From assembly GCF_001457655.1 (NCBI RefSeq), contig NZ_LN831035.1, positions 868,001-932,000 of the forward strand: a stretch of 64,000 nucleotides of DNA, in the 5' to 3' direction. A program made the translations under genes and the position numbers. Source of the stretch: Haemophilus influenzae (lineage in GTDB: Bacteria > Pseudomonadota > Gammaproteobacteria > Enterobacterales > Pasteurellaceae). The notes beneath the pieces were generated by a model that saw nothing but the letters and a program-made list of their open reading frames with translations, was not told the origin of the DNA and did no database searches. This document shows, in pieces, positions 20,443 through 30,908 of the stretch (the first letter of the stretch is position 1; the number at the start of each line of letters is the position of its first letter).

Positions 20443-21048
20443 TTAATTTACCGTGAAATATGATCGCACTTCATCAATCAATGTTTCAGGTAATTCCATA
20501 GATTGCATTGCACCTTCTAGCATCAACATTTTTCGTCCACTATTTGTATTGGTAATAACCCAATAAGGCGTATCTGGAATTTGTTTTGGTTTTGTATGAT
20601 TGCCAGCCATTAATAATGTCGCTTCGTCACGTGCAAAGTAAACTCGAGTACGTCCTTGTAAAGATTCCGTTGCTTGCGCAAAACTTTCAGGATTTGTACG
20701 ATAAAGCACACGTAAAATCGCTAAGAAACGCACCACCGCCTTACTTTCTTCTTGAAATTCAGTTGAATTTAATAAAGTTTGGACTTTTTCTACTATCTGA
20801 TTAATTGCGGTTATTGATTGCTTTTTTGTTGTTTTGATATTTACTTCTTTCACATTAATAGCCTGTTCTGGCTTTTGATCTGCGGATTTGTTAGTTTCTG
20901 CTGAAGTAAGAACTAAATCATCAACACTTGAAGTATGCACAGGTAAACTAAGCAAACGGCGTAAAATATCCGAAGCACTTTCCCCAATAGAGCGGGTTTG
21001 GCTCGCAATATATTGGTATAATTCTTCATCTACTTCAATGATCTTCAT
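20443..21048 (-). CDS. seqA: replication-initiation sequestration protein
   Basis: SeqA binds hemimethylated GATC pairs, sequesters oriC after firing and organises new DNA; it depends on Dam, also encoded here. The N-terminal oligomerisation region is MKIIEVDEELYQYIAS through GESASDILRRLLSL. The C-terminal DNA-binding domain contains RVYFARDEATLLMAGNHTKP and NTNSGRKMLMLEGAM. I choose the ATG at 21048 because it aligns with E. coli SeqA and follows GAGAGAT; the longer frame from 21081 adds 11 unrelated residues. 201 aa, against 181 in E. coli, because the central linker is longer. Divergent from ybfF with 70 bp between starts. Confidence 0.94.
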   Translation of the reverse strand: MKIIEVDEELYQYIASQTRSIGESASDILRRLLSLPVHTSSVDDLVLTSAETNKSADQKPEQAINVKEVNIKTTKKQSITAINQIVEKVQTLLNSTEFQEESKAVVRFLAILRVLYRTNPESFAQATESLQGRTRVYFARDEATLLMAGNHTKPKQIPDTPYWVITNTNSGRKMLMLEGAMQSMELPETLIDEVRSYFTVN

Positions 21049-21118
21049 TTTTATCTCTCTGTTTGCTAAAATTTTTTTCAATTATAACGACTTCTTTACA
21101 AATTCTCACGTAAAAATT

Positions 21119-21901
21119 ATGGCAAAATCATTACTCAATTATCAATTTCATCAAGTAAAACAAACGATTAATACACCTGTTTTAATTTTTATTCACGGTT
21201 TATTCGGCGATATGGATAATCTCGGCGTTATCGCGAGAGCTTTTAGTGAACATTACAGTATTTTACGTATTGATTTACGCAATCACGGCCATAGTTTTCA
21301 TTCGGAAAAAATGAATTATCAACTGATGGCTGAAGATGTTATCGCAGTAATCCGCCACTTAAATTTATCCAAAGTGATATTAATTGGTCATTCTATGGGG
21401 GGAAAAACCGCCATGAAAATCACCGCACTTTGCCCAGAATTAGTCGAAAAATTAATCGTAATTGATATGTCCCCTATGCTTTATGAGGGATTTGGTCATA
21501 AAGATGTTTTTAATGGCCTATTTGCGGTAAAAAATGCAAAGCCTGAAAATCGTCAGCAAGCCAAACCGATTTTAAAACAAGAAATTAATGATGAAGACGT
21601 TGTACAATTTATGTTGAAATCTTTTGATGTTAATTCAGCTGATTGTTTTCGTTTTAATCTTACCGCACTTTTTAACAATTATGCCAATATTATGGATTGG
21701 GAAAAAGTACGTGTATTTACGCCAACTCTTTTTATTAAGGGTGGAAATTCCTCTTATATAAAAATAGAAAATAGCGAAAAAATTCTAGAACAATTTCCTA
21801 ATGCAACTGCCTTTACGATTAATGGCAGTGGACACTGGGTTCACGCCGAAAAACCTGATTTTGTTATTCGTGCAATTAAACGATTTCTAAATAAGAATTA
21901 A
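21119..21901 (+). CDS. ybfF: alpha/beta-hydrolase esterase of the YbfF family
   Basis: YbfF is a cytoplasmic acyl-CoA/short-chain esterase. The 260-aa product has the oxyanion HGLFGDMDNLGV near residue 24, the nucleophile elbow GHSMGGKTAM near residue 95, and the catalytic histidine in GSGHWVHAEKP near residue 238. I take the ATG of 21119 (MAKSLLNYQFHQV), which matches the family start; the upstream open frame is antisense to seqA. In E. coli ybfF, seqA, fldA and fur also sit together, so this is conserved synteny. Two uptake cores lie inside. Confidence 0.9.
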   Translation: MAKSLLNYQFHQVKQTINTPVLIFIHGLFGDMDNLGVIARAFSEHYSILRIDLRNHGHSFHSEKMNYQLMAEDVIAVIRHLNLSKVILIGHSMGGKTAMKITALCPELVEKLIVIDMSPMLYEGFGHKDVFNGLFAVKNAKPENRQQAKPILKQEINDEDVVQFMLKSFDVNSADCFRFNLTALFNNYANIMDWEKVRVFTPTLFIKGGNSSYIKIENSEKILEQFPNATAFTINGSGHWVHAEKPDFVIRAIKRFLNKN

Positions 21902-21997
21902 GTAGTTTAAGTGAGAATGCTTTTATGATATAGTTCGCCAAATTTGGATAAGCCTTATAATCGATAGATTAAATTTAATATAAAAAAGGAAATAAAA

Positions 21998-22522
21998 ATG
22001 GCAATAGTTGGTCTTTTTTATGGTAGTGATACTGGAAACACTGAAAACATCGCAAAACAAATCCAAAAACAATTAGGTAGTGATTTAATTGATATTCGTG
22101 ATATTGCCAAAAGTAGCAAAGAAGATATTGAAGCATACGATTTCTTGCTTTTCGGTATTCCAACTTGGTATTACGGCGAAGCACAAGCAGACTGGGATGA
22201 CTTTTTCCCAACACTCGAAGAAATCGATTTTACAGATAAACTTGTAGGTATTTTCGGTTGTGGCGATCAAGAAGATTATGCAGATTATTTCTGTGATGCT
22301 ATCGGAACTGTGCGCGATATTATAGAGCCACACGGTGCAATTGTGGTAGGAAATTGGCCAACAGAAGGCTATAATTTTGAAGCTTCGAAAGCCTTATTGG
22401 AAGATGGCACTTTCATCGGATTATGTATTGATGAAGATCGCCAACCAGAGCTTACCGCAGAGCGTGTAGAAAAATGGTGTAAACAAATTTATGATGAAAT
22501 GTGCTTAGCTGAATTGGCTTAG
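21998..22522 (+). CDS. fldA: flavodoxin I (long chain)
   Basis: FldA is an FMN electron carrier that reduces enzymes such as pyruvate formate-lyase activase, which is encoded at 35.7 kb. The FMN phosphate loop is GSDTGNTENIAK (residues 9-20), with aromatic flavin contacts in PTWYYGEAQADW and in FGCGDQEDYADYFCDAIG. At 174 aa, with the additional loop, it is the long-chain form, as in E. coli (176 aa). AAAAAAGG precedes the ATG. 28 bp to fur, so fldA-fur is likely one transcript, with possible iron feedback through Fur. Confidence 0.96.
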   Translation: MAIVGLFYGSDTGNTENIAKQIQKQLGSDLIDIRDIAKSSKEDIEAYDFLLFGIPTWYYGEAQADWDDFFPTLEEIDFTDKLVGIFGCGDQEDYADYFCDAIGTVRDIIEPHGAIVVGNWPTEGYNFEASKALLEDGTFIGLCIDEDRQPELTAERVEKWCKQIYDEMCLAELA

Positions 22523-22550
22523 TATGTTGTGCATAATAGGAAGAAAAATT

Positions 22551-22991
22551 ATGTCTGAAGAAAATATTAAATTACTCAAAAAAGTGGGATTAAAAATTAC
22601 AGAGCCTCGCTTAACTATTCTCGCTTTAATGCAAAATCATAAAAATGAACATTTTTCTGCAGAAGATGTTTATAAAATTTTGCTGGAACAAGGTTGTGAA
22701 ATTGGATTAGCCACAGTTTATCGTGTGCTTAATCAATTTGATGAAGCACATATTGTAATCCGTCATAATTTTGAGGGAAATAAATCCGTTTTTGAGCTTG
22801 CTCCAACAGAACATCACGATCATATTATTTGTGAAGATTGCGGTAAAGTATTTGAATTTACGGATAATATTATTGAACAACGTCAGCGTGAAATCAGTGA
22901 AAAATACGGCATAAAATTAAAAACGCATAACGTGTATCTTTACGGCAAATGCAGTGATATTAATCATTGTGACGAAAACAATTCAAAATAA
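22551..22991 (+). CDS. fur: ferric uptake regulator
   Basis: Fur with Fe2+ represses iron-acquisition genes. The start at 22551 (MSEENIKLLKKVGLKITEPR) matches E. coli Fur and follows AGGAAG; the frame extends upstream without homology. The N-terminal winged helix covers about residues 1-80, including EVYKI-like EDVYKILLEQGCEIGLATVYRVL. Metal site residues appear in HHDHIICEDCGKVFEF (about 86-101). The C-terminal cysteine pair of E. coli is reduced: only HCDENNSK remains, along with CSD. 146 aa. Downstream is a strong hairpin terminator. Confidence 0.96.
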   Translation: MSEENIKLLKKVGLKITEPRLTILALMQNHKNEHFSAEDVYKILLEQGCEIGLATVYRVLNQFDEAHIVIRHNFEGNKSVFELAPTEHHDHIICEDCGKVFEFTDNIIEQRQREISEKYGIKLKTHNVYLYGKCSDINHCDENNSK

Positions 22992-23000
22992 ATAATATCT

Positions 23001-23021
23001 AAGGCGACAAAATGTCGCCTT
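23001..23021 (+). terminator. fur terminator
   Basis: AAGGCGACA (23001-23009) and TGTCGCCTT (23013-23021) pair with a 3-nt loop, followed by TCTTATATT. It lies 9 bp after the fur stop. Confidence 0.75.
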
Positions 23022-23047
23022 TCTTATATTCAAATTTCATCCTAAAA

Positions 23048-23078
23048 AATAACCGCACTTTATTACAGTGCGGTTATT
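23048..23078. terminator. uptake-sequence hairpin between fur and gdhA
   Basis: AATAACCGCACT (23048-23059) and its complement (23067-23078) form a 12-bp stem. One arm is an exact uptake core. It sits between convergent genes, 20 bp past the gdhA stop on the minus strand. Confidence 0.75.
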
Positions 23079-23098
23079 TAGTTTAACTTTTTTATTTG

Positions 23099-24490
<1,392 letters not shown>

Positions 24491-24494
24491 TTAT

Positions 24495-24523
24495 TGTATA
24501 CGCCTCGTGAAGCGCATAGACAA
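24495..24523 (-). promoter_or_regulatory. gdhA promoter
   Basis: On the minus strand TTGTCT (24518-24523) and TATACA (24495-24500) are separated by exactly 17 bp. The resulting leader is about 40 nt and ends with GAGGG before the ATG. Confidence 0.6.
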
Positions 24524-24765
24524 TATGCAATGGCTAATTTAATCTTGCAACCATTTTTATAAAGGAAATTTAAAGAAAAGGAAAAAGTAAAGAAATTATC
24601 TAAAAAATATCGTATTTATTAGATAAAAAATAAAAAACGACAGAAAACCATCAGGTAATGATATTTTCAATAAAAATATAGAGCAGACTACAAATCATAT
24701 TTCTAGTAAATCACTACGAAAATATGTTTTATGAAAAAACAAAATTAGGGTTATATCAATATAAT

Positions 24766-24786
24766 AAAAACGGGGGCAAAGCTCCC
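24766..24786 (-). terminator. tatABC terminator
   Basis: On the minus strand GGGAGC pairs with GCCCCC around TTT, with one A/C mismatch (24772-24786), followed by a T run (24766-24770). It lies 22 bp past the tatC stop. Confidence 0.65.
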
Positions 24787-24808
24787 ATACTATTAACAAT
24801 TAAGTTCA

Positions 24809-25579
24809 TCATTGTGTTTTTTCTGATTCATCATTATTTTTAACCGCACTTTCGTCGTCTTTTGGTTGATAAAATCGAGCGACCAATAGACCGAGCTCAA
24901 ACAGCAAGCACATCGGTATGGCAAGCAAAGTTTGTGAAAAAACATCAGGAGGCGTTAAAAGCATTCCAATAAAAAATGCTGCAACAATAATATAAGGGCG
25001 TTTTTCGGAAAGAGCCTTTACAGTGGTAATACCAGTCCAGCAAAGTAGAATAATCGCAATTGGCACTTCAAAACAAACGCCAAAAGCTAAAAATAACGCT
25101 AAAGCAAAATCTAAATAACTACTAATATCTGTTGCGATGGTAACGCCTTCTGGGGCTGTTTGTGTAAAGAAGCTGAATACAAGAGGAAAGACGACATAGT
25201 AAGCAAAAGCAACACCGCAATAAAATAAAATCGTACTGGAAAATAACAACGGATAAATCATCCGTTTTTCGTGCTGATATAAAGCAGGTGCAATAAAAGC
25301 CCAAATTTGATAAAGCAAATAAGGGACAGAAATAAAAATTGCAACAATCGCAGTTAATTTAATTGGCGTAAAGAAAGGAGTTTGAATATTGGTTGCAATC
25401 ATTGTTGCGCCTTTTGGCATAACAGCCGTTAAAGGTGCAGCAACAAAATGATAAATATCATTGGAAAAATACACCAAAGCAACAAAAACCAACACTACAC
25501 AAATCACACAGCGTAATAAACGGTTTCTTAGTTCAACAAGGTGCGTAATTAAAGGTTGAGATTCATCCACATTACTCAT
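24809..25579 (-). CDS. tatC: twin-arginine translocase subunit TatC
   Basis: TatC is the signal-peptide receptor of the Tat pathway, which exports folded proteins across the inner membrane. The 256-aa protein has six hydrophobic spans. The conserved N-terminal [15 protein letters not shown] lies at residues 9-23, the first periplasmic loop follows, and [12 protein letters not shown] near residue 173 holds the conserved glutamate. The cytoplasmic C-terminus is charged. Last gene of tatABC. An uptake core lies inside at 24843. Confidence 0.96.
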   Translation of the reverse strand: MSNVDESQPLITHLVELRNRLLRCVICVVLVFVALVYFSNDIYHFVAAPLTAVMPKGATMIATNIQTPFFTPIKLTAIVAIFISVPYLLYQIWAFIAPALYQHEKRMIYPLLFSSTILFYCGVAFAYYVVFPLVFSFFTQTAPEGVTIATDISSYLDFALALFLAFGVCFEVPIAIILLCWTGITTVKALSEKRPYIIVAAFFIGMLLTPPDVFSQTLLAIPMCLLFELGLLVARFYQPKDDESAVKNNDESEKTQ

Positions 25580-25588
25580 AAAAACTCG

Positions 25589-26149
25589 CTATGATTTAGT
25601 TTTTGAAGATTGAGATTTTGACGCTGGAGCGATTTCAATATCATCAGGAGGATAATAGCTAGATAAATGTGTGTTCAGTTCTACTTTCTCGTGAGTTTCA
25701 AGTGCGGTCAAATCTGTAGGTGTTTTTTCTGCTTCAGATAAAGTTTCTGCAGCCTCCTCAACTGAGATTGCATTTTGAGGTTTTTCTGCATTTTCAGCCG
25801 CATTTTTGATTTCTTTGATTTGATCTTCCACCGTTGTACCAGCTTGAGCTGCTTTATCTTCTAGCTCCGCTTTCATCTTATCTGCTTGAGCTTTTAATTC
25901 TTCCACCGTTTTACTCAATTCTGGTGAAAGGGCTTGCAAGTTAAGGGATTCCGCTTTTTTAATACTATCTTGTAATTCTTGCAATTTTAGCTCTTGTTTC
26001 AACTCATTTTGAACGTTAGCAGCTAAACCACGAATTGTTTTTACCCAATCCATTACAGTGCGAATTGCTATAGGCAAACGTTTCGGGCCTAATACAACCA
26101 ATCCCAAAACCATTAGTAAAATAAGTTCTGAAAAACCAATATCAAACAC
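25589..26149 (-). CDS. tatB: twin-arginine translocase subunit TatB
   Basis: TatB forms the receptor complex with TatC. The N-terminus MFDIGFSELILLMVLGLVVLGPKRLP has the membrane helix, the conserved E8 and the GP hinge. An amphipathic helix and a long charged, coiled region follow, rich in Glu, Lys and Ala. Its length of 186 aa is near E. coli TatB (171). 9 bp from tatC and 3 bp from tatA. An uptake core lies in its 3' part (25700), in the poorly conserved tail. Confidence 0.93.
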   Translation of the reverse strand: MFDIGFSELILLMVLGLVVLGPKRLPIAIRTVMDWVKTIRGLAANVQNELKQELKLQELQDSIKKAESLNLQALSPELSKTVEELKAQADKMKAELEDKAAQAGTTVEDQIKEIKNAAENAEKPQNAISVEEAAETLSEAEKTPTDLTALETHEKVELNTHLSSYYPPDDIEIAPASKSQSSKTKS

Positions 26150-26152
26150 GGA

Positions 26153-26380
26153 TTAAGCCTGCTCTTTCTCTTTTATATTTTCTTTTTTTGCAGACGCTGT
26201 TTCATTATCTATAGACTTAAATTCCGCATCTTTTACTTTTTCATCTTCTTTCATCGCCTTTTTGAAACCTTTCACTGCTGCACCAAGATCTGAGCCAGCA
26301 TTTCTTAATTTTTTCGTGCCAAAAATCAATAAAATAACGACTAATAAAATAATCAGTTGAGCGGGGGATAAACCAAACAT
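26153..26380 (-). CDS. tatA: twin-arginine translocase subunit TatA
   Basis: TatA oligomerises to form the export passage. I start at the ATG of 26380 ([27 protein letters not shown], 75 aa), which gives the standard short N-terminus and has GGAGTTTATT upstream. The open frame continues 20 codons earlier without homology. Membrane helix about residues 5-20, FGTKKLR hinge, amphipathic helix [13 protein letters not shown], then a charged tail. First gene of the operon. Confidence 0.94.
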   Translation of the reverse strand: MFGLSPAQLIILLVVILLIFGTKKLRNAGSDLGAAVKGFKKAMKEDEKVKDAEFKSIDNETASAKKENIKEKEQA

Positions 26381-26477
26381 AATAAACTCCGTTCTGTAAA
26401 AAAGAAAAAATTTGGCTCGGAATATACTCTTTTTAGCCATTTAGAACAATAGCTATAGGAGATTATTTTTATGTTAT

Positions 26478-26493
26478 CCTGATCTTGATCACA
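26478..26493 (-). promoter_or_regulatory. possible CRP site upstream of tatA
   Basis: The plus-strand segment CCTGA-TCTTGA-TCACA has a perfect right half and a 3-of-5 left half of the CRP consensus (TGTGA-N6-TCACA). It lies about 100 bp before the tatA ATG. The match is modest and may be chance. Confidence 0.25.
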
Positions 26494-26597
26494 AAACCTG
26501 ATTTTTAACTTATTGATGTAATAAAAAAGTTAAAATTTATCTATCTCTAAAAATTGTATTTTTCTTCTAATTCTGTGATGTGAGCACTTTTATCCTT

Positions 26598-27005
26598 TTA
26601 GCTCGTTTCAGGAATTTGCGGTAAATTCACAGCTTTTACCGAGCCTAGTGCTTTCGCTTTTTGGTAAAACGCTAATTTGTATTCAAGCAAATCTAAATAA
26701 CGTTTTAATTCGGCAATTTGACACTTTACATTTTTTGTTTGATTTTCAAATAAGGAAAGGCGTTCTTCAATAGTATCGTCGCCAATGATGGTACATTCTG
26801 CAAAGCGTTTGATGTCTTTTAAGCTCATTCCTGTATTTTTCAAGCATTGTAATAAACTCAACCATTGCAAATCCTTGTCGGTAAAACGGCGATTACCGTA
26901 TTCATCACGTCCGACATTAGGTAACAAGCCTTCTTTGTCATAAAAGCGTAAGGTGTAGGCGGAAATGCCTATTTTTTCAGCAGCTTTAGCGGTGGTGTAA
27001 GTCAC
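26598..27005 (-). CDS. nmlR: MerR-family thiol/aldehyde-stress regulator NmlR
   Basis: NmlR controls adhC and the response to nitrosothiols and aldehydes in Haemophilus. The N-terminal MerR winged helix (TYTTAKAAEKIGISAYTLRFYDKEGLLP, residues 2-29) is followed by a dimer coiled coil. The 135-aa product has cysteines near residues 54, 71 and 95. It lacks the C-terminal metal-binding cysteine cluster of metal-sensing MerR proteins, as the NmlR subgroup does. Divergent from adhC, with the shared operator at 27043-27073. Confidence 0.9.
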   Translation of the reverse strand: MTYTTAKAAEKIGISAYTLRFYDKEGLLPNVGRDEYGNRRFTDKDLQWLSLLQCLKNTGMSLKDIKRFAECTIIGDDTIEERLSLFENQTKNVKCQIAELKRYLDLLEYKLAFYQKAKALGSVKAVNLPQIPETS

Positions 27006-27042
27006 TTTTTATTCCCTTTAAACAAAAATGGTAAAAAAACAC

Positions 27043-27073
27043 TTGCTTTAGAGTGAACTCTAAAGTGTAAACT
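27043..27073 (+). promoter_or_regulatory. MerR-type promoter and operator of adhC
   Basis: The -35 TTGCTT (27043-27048) and -10 TAAACT (27068-27073) are 19 bp apart, too far for unaided RNA polymerase. Between and across them lies a perfect dyad, CTTTAGAGT (27046-27054) and its complement (27057-27065). This is the classical layout on which MerR-family activators twist DNA to start transcription. Confidence 0.85.
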
Positions 27074-27127
27074 GTTGCTATCTTGCTTACGTAAGGCAAC
27101 TTTGTCAATGGATTAAGAGGAAAAACA

Positions 27128-28264
27128 ATGGAAATTAAACAAATCAACTCAACCATCAAATCTCGTGCGGCGGTAGCATTCGCCCCAAATCAACCCTTAC
27201 AAATTGTGGAAATCGACGTAGAAATGCCTCGCAAAGGCGAAGTGTTAATTCGTAACACGCACACGGGCGTTTGCCATACTGATGCGTTTACGTTATCAGG
27301 AAGCGATCCTGAAGGGGTATTCCCTGTGGTGCTAGGACACGAAGGTGCGGGTGTGGTTGTTGCGGTTGGCGAAGGTGTGTTAAGCGTAAAACCGGGCGAT
27401 CACGTCATTCCTCTTTATACTGCTGAATGTGGCGAATGTGAGTTTTGTCGCTCGGGTAAAACCAACCTATGCGTCTCAGTGCGTGACACGCAAGGTAAAG
27501 GCTTAATGCCTGATTGCACGACACGTTTTTCTTATCAAGGTCAGCCGATCTATCACTATATGGGCTGTTCGACTTTCAGTGAATACTCAGTTGTTGCAGA
27601 AGTTTCACTGGCGAAAATCAACCCAGAAGCCAACCACGAACAAGTATGTTTACTTGGCTGTGGCGTTACCACAGGTATTGGTGCGGTACATAATACGGCA
27701 AAAGTGCAAGAAGGCGACTCTGTTGCCGTGTTTGGCTTGGGTGCGATTGGTTTAGCGGTAGTGCAAGGTGCACGTCAAGCCAAAGCCGGCCGTATTATCG
27801 CCATTGATACCAATCCTGCAAAATTTGAGTTGGCAAAACAGTTTGGTGCAACGGATTGTTTAAACCCTAATGATTACGATAAGCCGATCAAAGATGTGTT
27901 GTTAGATATTAATAAATGGGGCATTGACCATACCTTTGAATGTATCGGTAATGTAAACGTAATGCGTCAAGCATTAGAAAGTGCTCACCGTGGCTGGGGA
28001 CAATCCATTATCATCGGCGTAGCGGGTGCAGGACAAGAAATTTCAACGCGTCCGTTCCAATTGGTAACAGGCCGTGTTTGGAAAGGCTCGGCATTTGGTG
28101 GCGTGAAAGGTCGCTCTGAACTTCCGCAAATGGTGGAAGATTCAATGAAAGGCGACATCCAGTTAGAACCGTTTGTGACTCACACAATGCCACTTGATCA
28201 AATTAATGAAGCCTTTGAATTAATGCACGAAGGTAAATCAATCCGTACTGTTATTCACTACTAA
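27128..28264 (+). CDS. adhC: S-(hydroxymethyl)glutathione dehydrogenase / GSNO reductase (class III ADH)
   Basis: AdhC oxidises the glutathione adduct of formaldehyde with NAD and reduces S-nitrosoglutathione, protecting against host nitrosative stress. Catalytic zinc ligands are in GVCHTDAFT and GHEGAGVV (about residues 47-75) plus the later [12 protein letters not shown] cysteine. The structural zinc cluster is [15 protein letters not shown] (about 98-112). NAD-binding glycine motif [17 protein letters not shown] near 195. 378 aa. Base composition looks higher in G+C than the neighbours. It follows a MerR-type promoter and is followed by fghA 8 bp on. Confidence 0.95.
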   Translation: MEIKQINSTIKSRAAVAFAPNQPLQIVEIDVEMPRKGEVLIRNTHTGVCHTDAFTLSGSDPEGVFPVVLGHEGAGVVVAVGEGVLSVKPGDHVIPLYTAECGECEFCRSGKTNLCVSVRDTQGKGLMPDCTTRFSYQGQPIYHYMGCSTFSEYSVVAEVSLAKINPEANHEQVCLLGCGVTTGIGAVHNTAKVQEGDSVAVFGLGAIGLAVVQGARQAKAGRIIAIDTNPAKFELAKQFGATDCLNPNDYDKPIKDVLLDINKWGIDHTFECIGNVNVMRQALESAHRGWGQSIIIGVAGAGQEISTRPFQLVTGRVWKGSAFGGVKGRSELPQMVEDSMKGDIQLEPFVTHTMPLDQINEAFELMHEGKSIRTVIHY

Positions 28265-28272
28265 GGTACGCT

Positions 28273-29100
28273 ATGAAACTAATTGAACAACATCAAATTT
28301 TTGGCGGTTCACAGCAAGTTTGGGCACATAATGCCCAAACACTTCAATGTGAAATGAAATTTGCCGTCTATTTGCCAAATAATCCGGAGAATCGACCTCT
28401 TGGCGTGATTTATTGGCTTTCTGGCTTAACTTGTACAGAACAAAATTTCATTACCAAATCAGGCTTTCAACGTTATGCCGCAGAACATCAAGTGATTGTG
28501 GTTGCCCCCGATACTAGCCCTCGCGGAGAGCAAGTGCCGAATGATGCGGCTTACGATTTAGGGCAGGGAGCGGGCTTTTATCTTAATGCGACCGAGCAGC
28601 CTTGGGCGACGAATTATCAAATGTATGATTATATCTTGAATGAATTGCCTGATTTGATTGAAGCAAATTTCCCTACTAACGGCAAACGTTCCATTATGGG
28701 ACATTCAATGGGCGGACACGGTGCATTGGTATTGGCACTGCGAAATCGGGAACGTTATCAAAGTGTTTCTGCCTTTTCGCCTATTTTATCGCCAAGCCAG
28801 GTGCCTTGGGGAGAAAAAGCCTTTTCTACCTATTTAGGGGAAGATCGTGAAAAATGGCAGCAATATGATGCCAGCTCGCTCATTCAACAAGGCTATAAAG
28901 TGCAAGGTATGCGCATTGAGCAGGGCTTGGAAGATGAGTTTTTGCCTACACAATTGCGTACCGAAGATTTTATCGAAACCTGTCGAGTGGCAAGTCAGCC
29001 TGTCGATGTGCGCTTCCATAAAGGCTATGATCACAGCTATTACTTCATCGCCAGTTTTATTGGCGAGCATATTGCCTATCATGCGGAATTTTTGAAGTAA
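28273..29100 (+). CDS. fghA: S-formylglutathione hydrolase (esterase D)
   Basis: FghA splits S-formylglutathione to formate and glutathione, completing formaldehyde detoxification after AdhC. The 275-aa alpha/beta hydrolase carries the nucleophile elbow GHSMGGHGAL near residue 147, the oxyanion region YWLSGLTCTEQNF near 50, and the C-terminal catalytic histidine in GYDHSYYFIASF. Co-transcribed with adhC (8-bp gap) from the NmlR promoter. Also called estD. Confidence 0.94.
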   Translation: MKLIEQHQIFGGSQQVWAHNAQTLQCEMKFAVYLPNNPENRPLGVIYWLSGLTCTEQNFITKSGFQRYAAEHQVIVVAPDTSPRGEQVPNDAAYDLGQGAGFYLNATEQPWATNYQMYDYILNELPDLIEANFPTNGKRSIMGHSMGGHGALVLALRNRERYQSVSAFSPILSPSQVPWGEKAFSTYLGEDREKWQQYDASSLIQQGYKVQGMRIEQGLEDEFLPTQLRTEDFIETCRVASQPVDVRFHKGYDHSYYFIASFIGEHIAYHAEFLK

Positions 29101-29284
29101 GCTAAAGAGCGGTCAGTTTTCAAAGCAGTTTGGGATAGCCGGCACGAGGGCGGTAAAAAGTGCTGGCAATAGTTTATTCAGTCTGAACTAGAAGAACCAA
29201 GCCTGAAACAATATCAAAAAATTTCTTTAAATAATAATCTAACTCTTTGGAAAGGTAGATAATCTCTTTCTAGCCATTTTATCT

Positions 29285-30730
29285 TTATTTCCAAATGCGG
29301 GAATCAAATATTTTCTTACGTAATTCAGGGTATTCATCAATTTTAAACTCTGGCGTTTTTCCTTCTTTAAGCTGGCGTTGATAATCCTTCATTAATTTCC
29401 ATACGATTGGCGACAACATCAAAATTGCGATCAAGTTAATGATTGCCATGACAGCCATCACCGTATCTGCGAAATTCCACACCACATTGCCAGAGCGAAC
29501 CGCACCGAAATACACGAAAAATAGCACCATTAAACGGAACAAAAATACAAACCAAGGTTTATTTTTTATAAAACGGATATTGCTTTCCGCATAAGCATAG
29601 TTACCAATAATAGAAGAATAAGCGAATAACAATAAGATAAACGCCAGGAAATGCACCCCAAATTCACCTATGTGGTATTGCAAAGCATTTTGCGTAAGTG
29701 AGATACTTTTGAGCGTTTCGCTACCATAATTATTCGAAAGCAAAATAATAACGGCAGTACAAGTACAAACGATCATTGTATCAACAAACACACCGAGCAT
29801 TTGCACTAAACCTTGGCTAACTGGATGCTTAACGTGAGCTGCTGCAGCCGAATTAGGCGCAGATCCCATCCCCGCTTCGTTTGAGAATAAACCACGTTTA
29901 ATCCCCATCATCATTGCTTTCGATACCAATGCACCAAACATTCCGCCAGCGGCAGCATCAAAACTAAATGCACTTTGAACAATACGATGAATCACGGAAG
30001 GGATCATATCAATATGCATGCCAAGAATAATTACTGCTATAATCAAATAGAAAAGTGCCATCATTGGTACAAGGTTGCTCGAAATAATCGCAATACGCTT
30101 AACGCCACCGAAAATAATAAGTGCGGTAAAAATTACTAATGAAATACCGACATATTCCCCTTTCCAATTCCACGCATTACTCGTTGCTTCAACAATAGAG
30201 TTTGCCTGCACAGAATTAAAGGCAAAACCAAATGTAAAAATTAATGCAAGTGCAAAAGCCACTGCCATACAACGTGATTTTAAACCTTGAACAATATAAT
30301 AAGCAGGGCCACCGCGGAATGATCCATCTTTATCTTGAATTTTAAATAATTGAGCAAGGGTAGATTCAGCGAAAGCACTCGACATACCAATAAATGCCGT
30401 TACCCACATCCAAAACACTGCGCCTTCGCCTCCCAAGGCGATTGCCGTTGCAACCCCACCAATGTTACCCACACCAACGCGGCTCGCAAGACCTGTCGTA
30501 AATGCTTGGAAAGGTGTTAACGAACTACCCTCCACCGCACGACCAAACCACATTTCACGAAGACTTGCTGGGAATAAACGGAACTGCACAAATCCTGTTG
30601 TAATGGTAAAAAATAGACCAGTCCCAAGCAAAATAATAATTGTGACATCCCATAAAGGCCCGTCAAGGTGTGCGACTATCCAAGTTAGCACTTCTTCTAA
30701 CATTTTTGAAAATTCAAAGTCCATAATCAT
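29285..30730 (-). CDS. alanine/glycine:cation symporter (AGCS family)
   Basis: A sodium-coupled inner-membrane amino-acid carrier. The 481-aa protein has about eleven hydrophobic spans. The AGCS signature is present in full: ASRVGVGNIGGVATAIALGGEGAVFWMWV (broken here as ASRVGVGNIGGVA and EGAVFWMW), near residues 83-110. The segment GLFSNEAGMGSAPNSAAAA around 285 holds the family's second motif. The exact substrate (alanine, glycine or glutamine) cannot be read from sequence. Two ATG codons (30730 and 30724) are possible starts. An uptake core lies inside at 30119. Confidence 0.9.
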   Translation of the reverse strand: MIMDFEFSKMLEEVLTWIVAHLDGPLWDVTIIILLGTGLFFTITTGFVQFRLFPASLREMWFGRAVEGSSLTPFQAFTTGLASRVGVGNIGGVATAIALGGEGAVFWMWVTAFIGMSSAFAESTLAQLFKIQDKDGSFRGGPAYYIVQGLKSRCMAVAFALALIFTFGFAFNSVQANSIVEATSNAWNWKGEYVGISLVIFTALIIFGGVKRIAIISSNLVPMMALFYLIIAVIILGMHIDMIPSVIHRIVQSAFSFDAAAGGMFGALVSKAMMMGIKRGLFSNEAGMGSAPNSAAAAHVKHPVSQGLVQMLGVFVDTMIVCTCTAVIILLSNNYGSETLKSISLTQNALQYHIGEFGVHFLAFILLLFAYSSIIGNYAYAESNIRFIKNKPWFVFLFRLMVLFFVYFGAVRSGNVVWNFADTVMAVMAIINLIAILMLSPIVWKLMKDYQRQLKEGKTPEFKIDEYPELRKKIFDSRIWK

Positions 30731-30864
30731 CCCTCAAGCGATAAATAATTTGATTGTATGGTTTTTCAATGAAAAGGCGAGATTTTTTAATAATTTCTCT
30801 AAAGAAAAGAAAAACAAAAAAGAAAAAATCTAATAAATTTAGAATATTCTAAATATTTTTCAAA

Positions 30865-30893
30865 AACAAAGGGCATATTATTTGAATACGCCC
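30865..30893 (-). terminator. nagK terminator
   Basis: On the minus strand GGGCGTATT (30885-30893) pairs with AATATGCCC (30871-30879), including one G-U pair, followed by TTTGTTTTT. It lies 16 bp past the nagK stop. Confidence 0.75.
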
Positions 30894-30908
30894 CACTAGT
30901 TTGTTGAA

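Noticed and set aside
27128-29100. adhC-fghA as a recently acquired island
   Set aside because: It looks somewhat richer in G+C, but there are no mobility genes, repeats or broken neighbours, and the regulator fits it. Composition alone is not enough.
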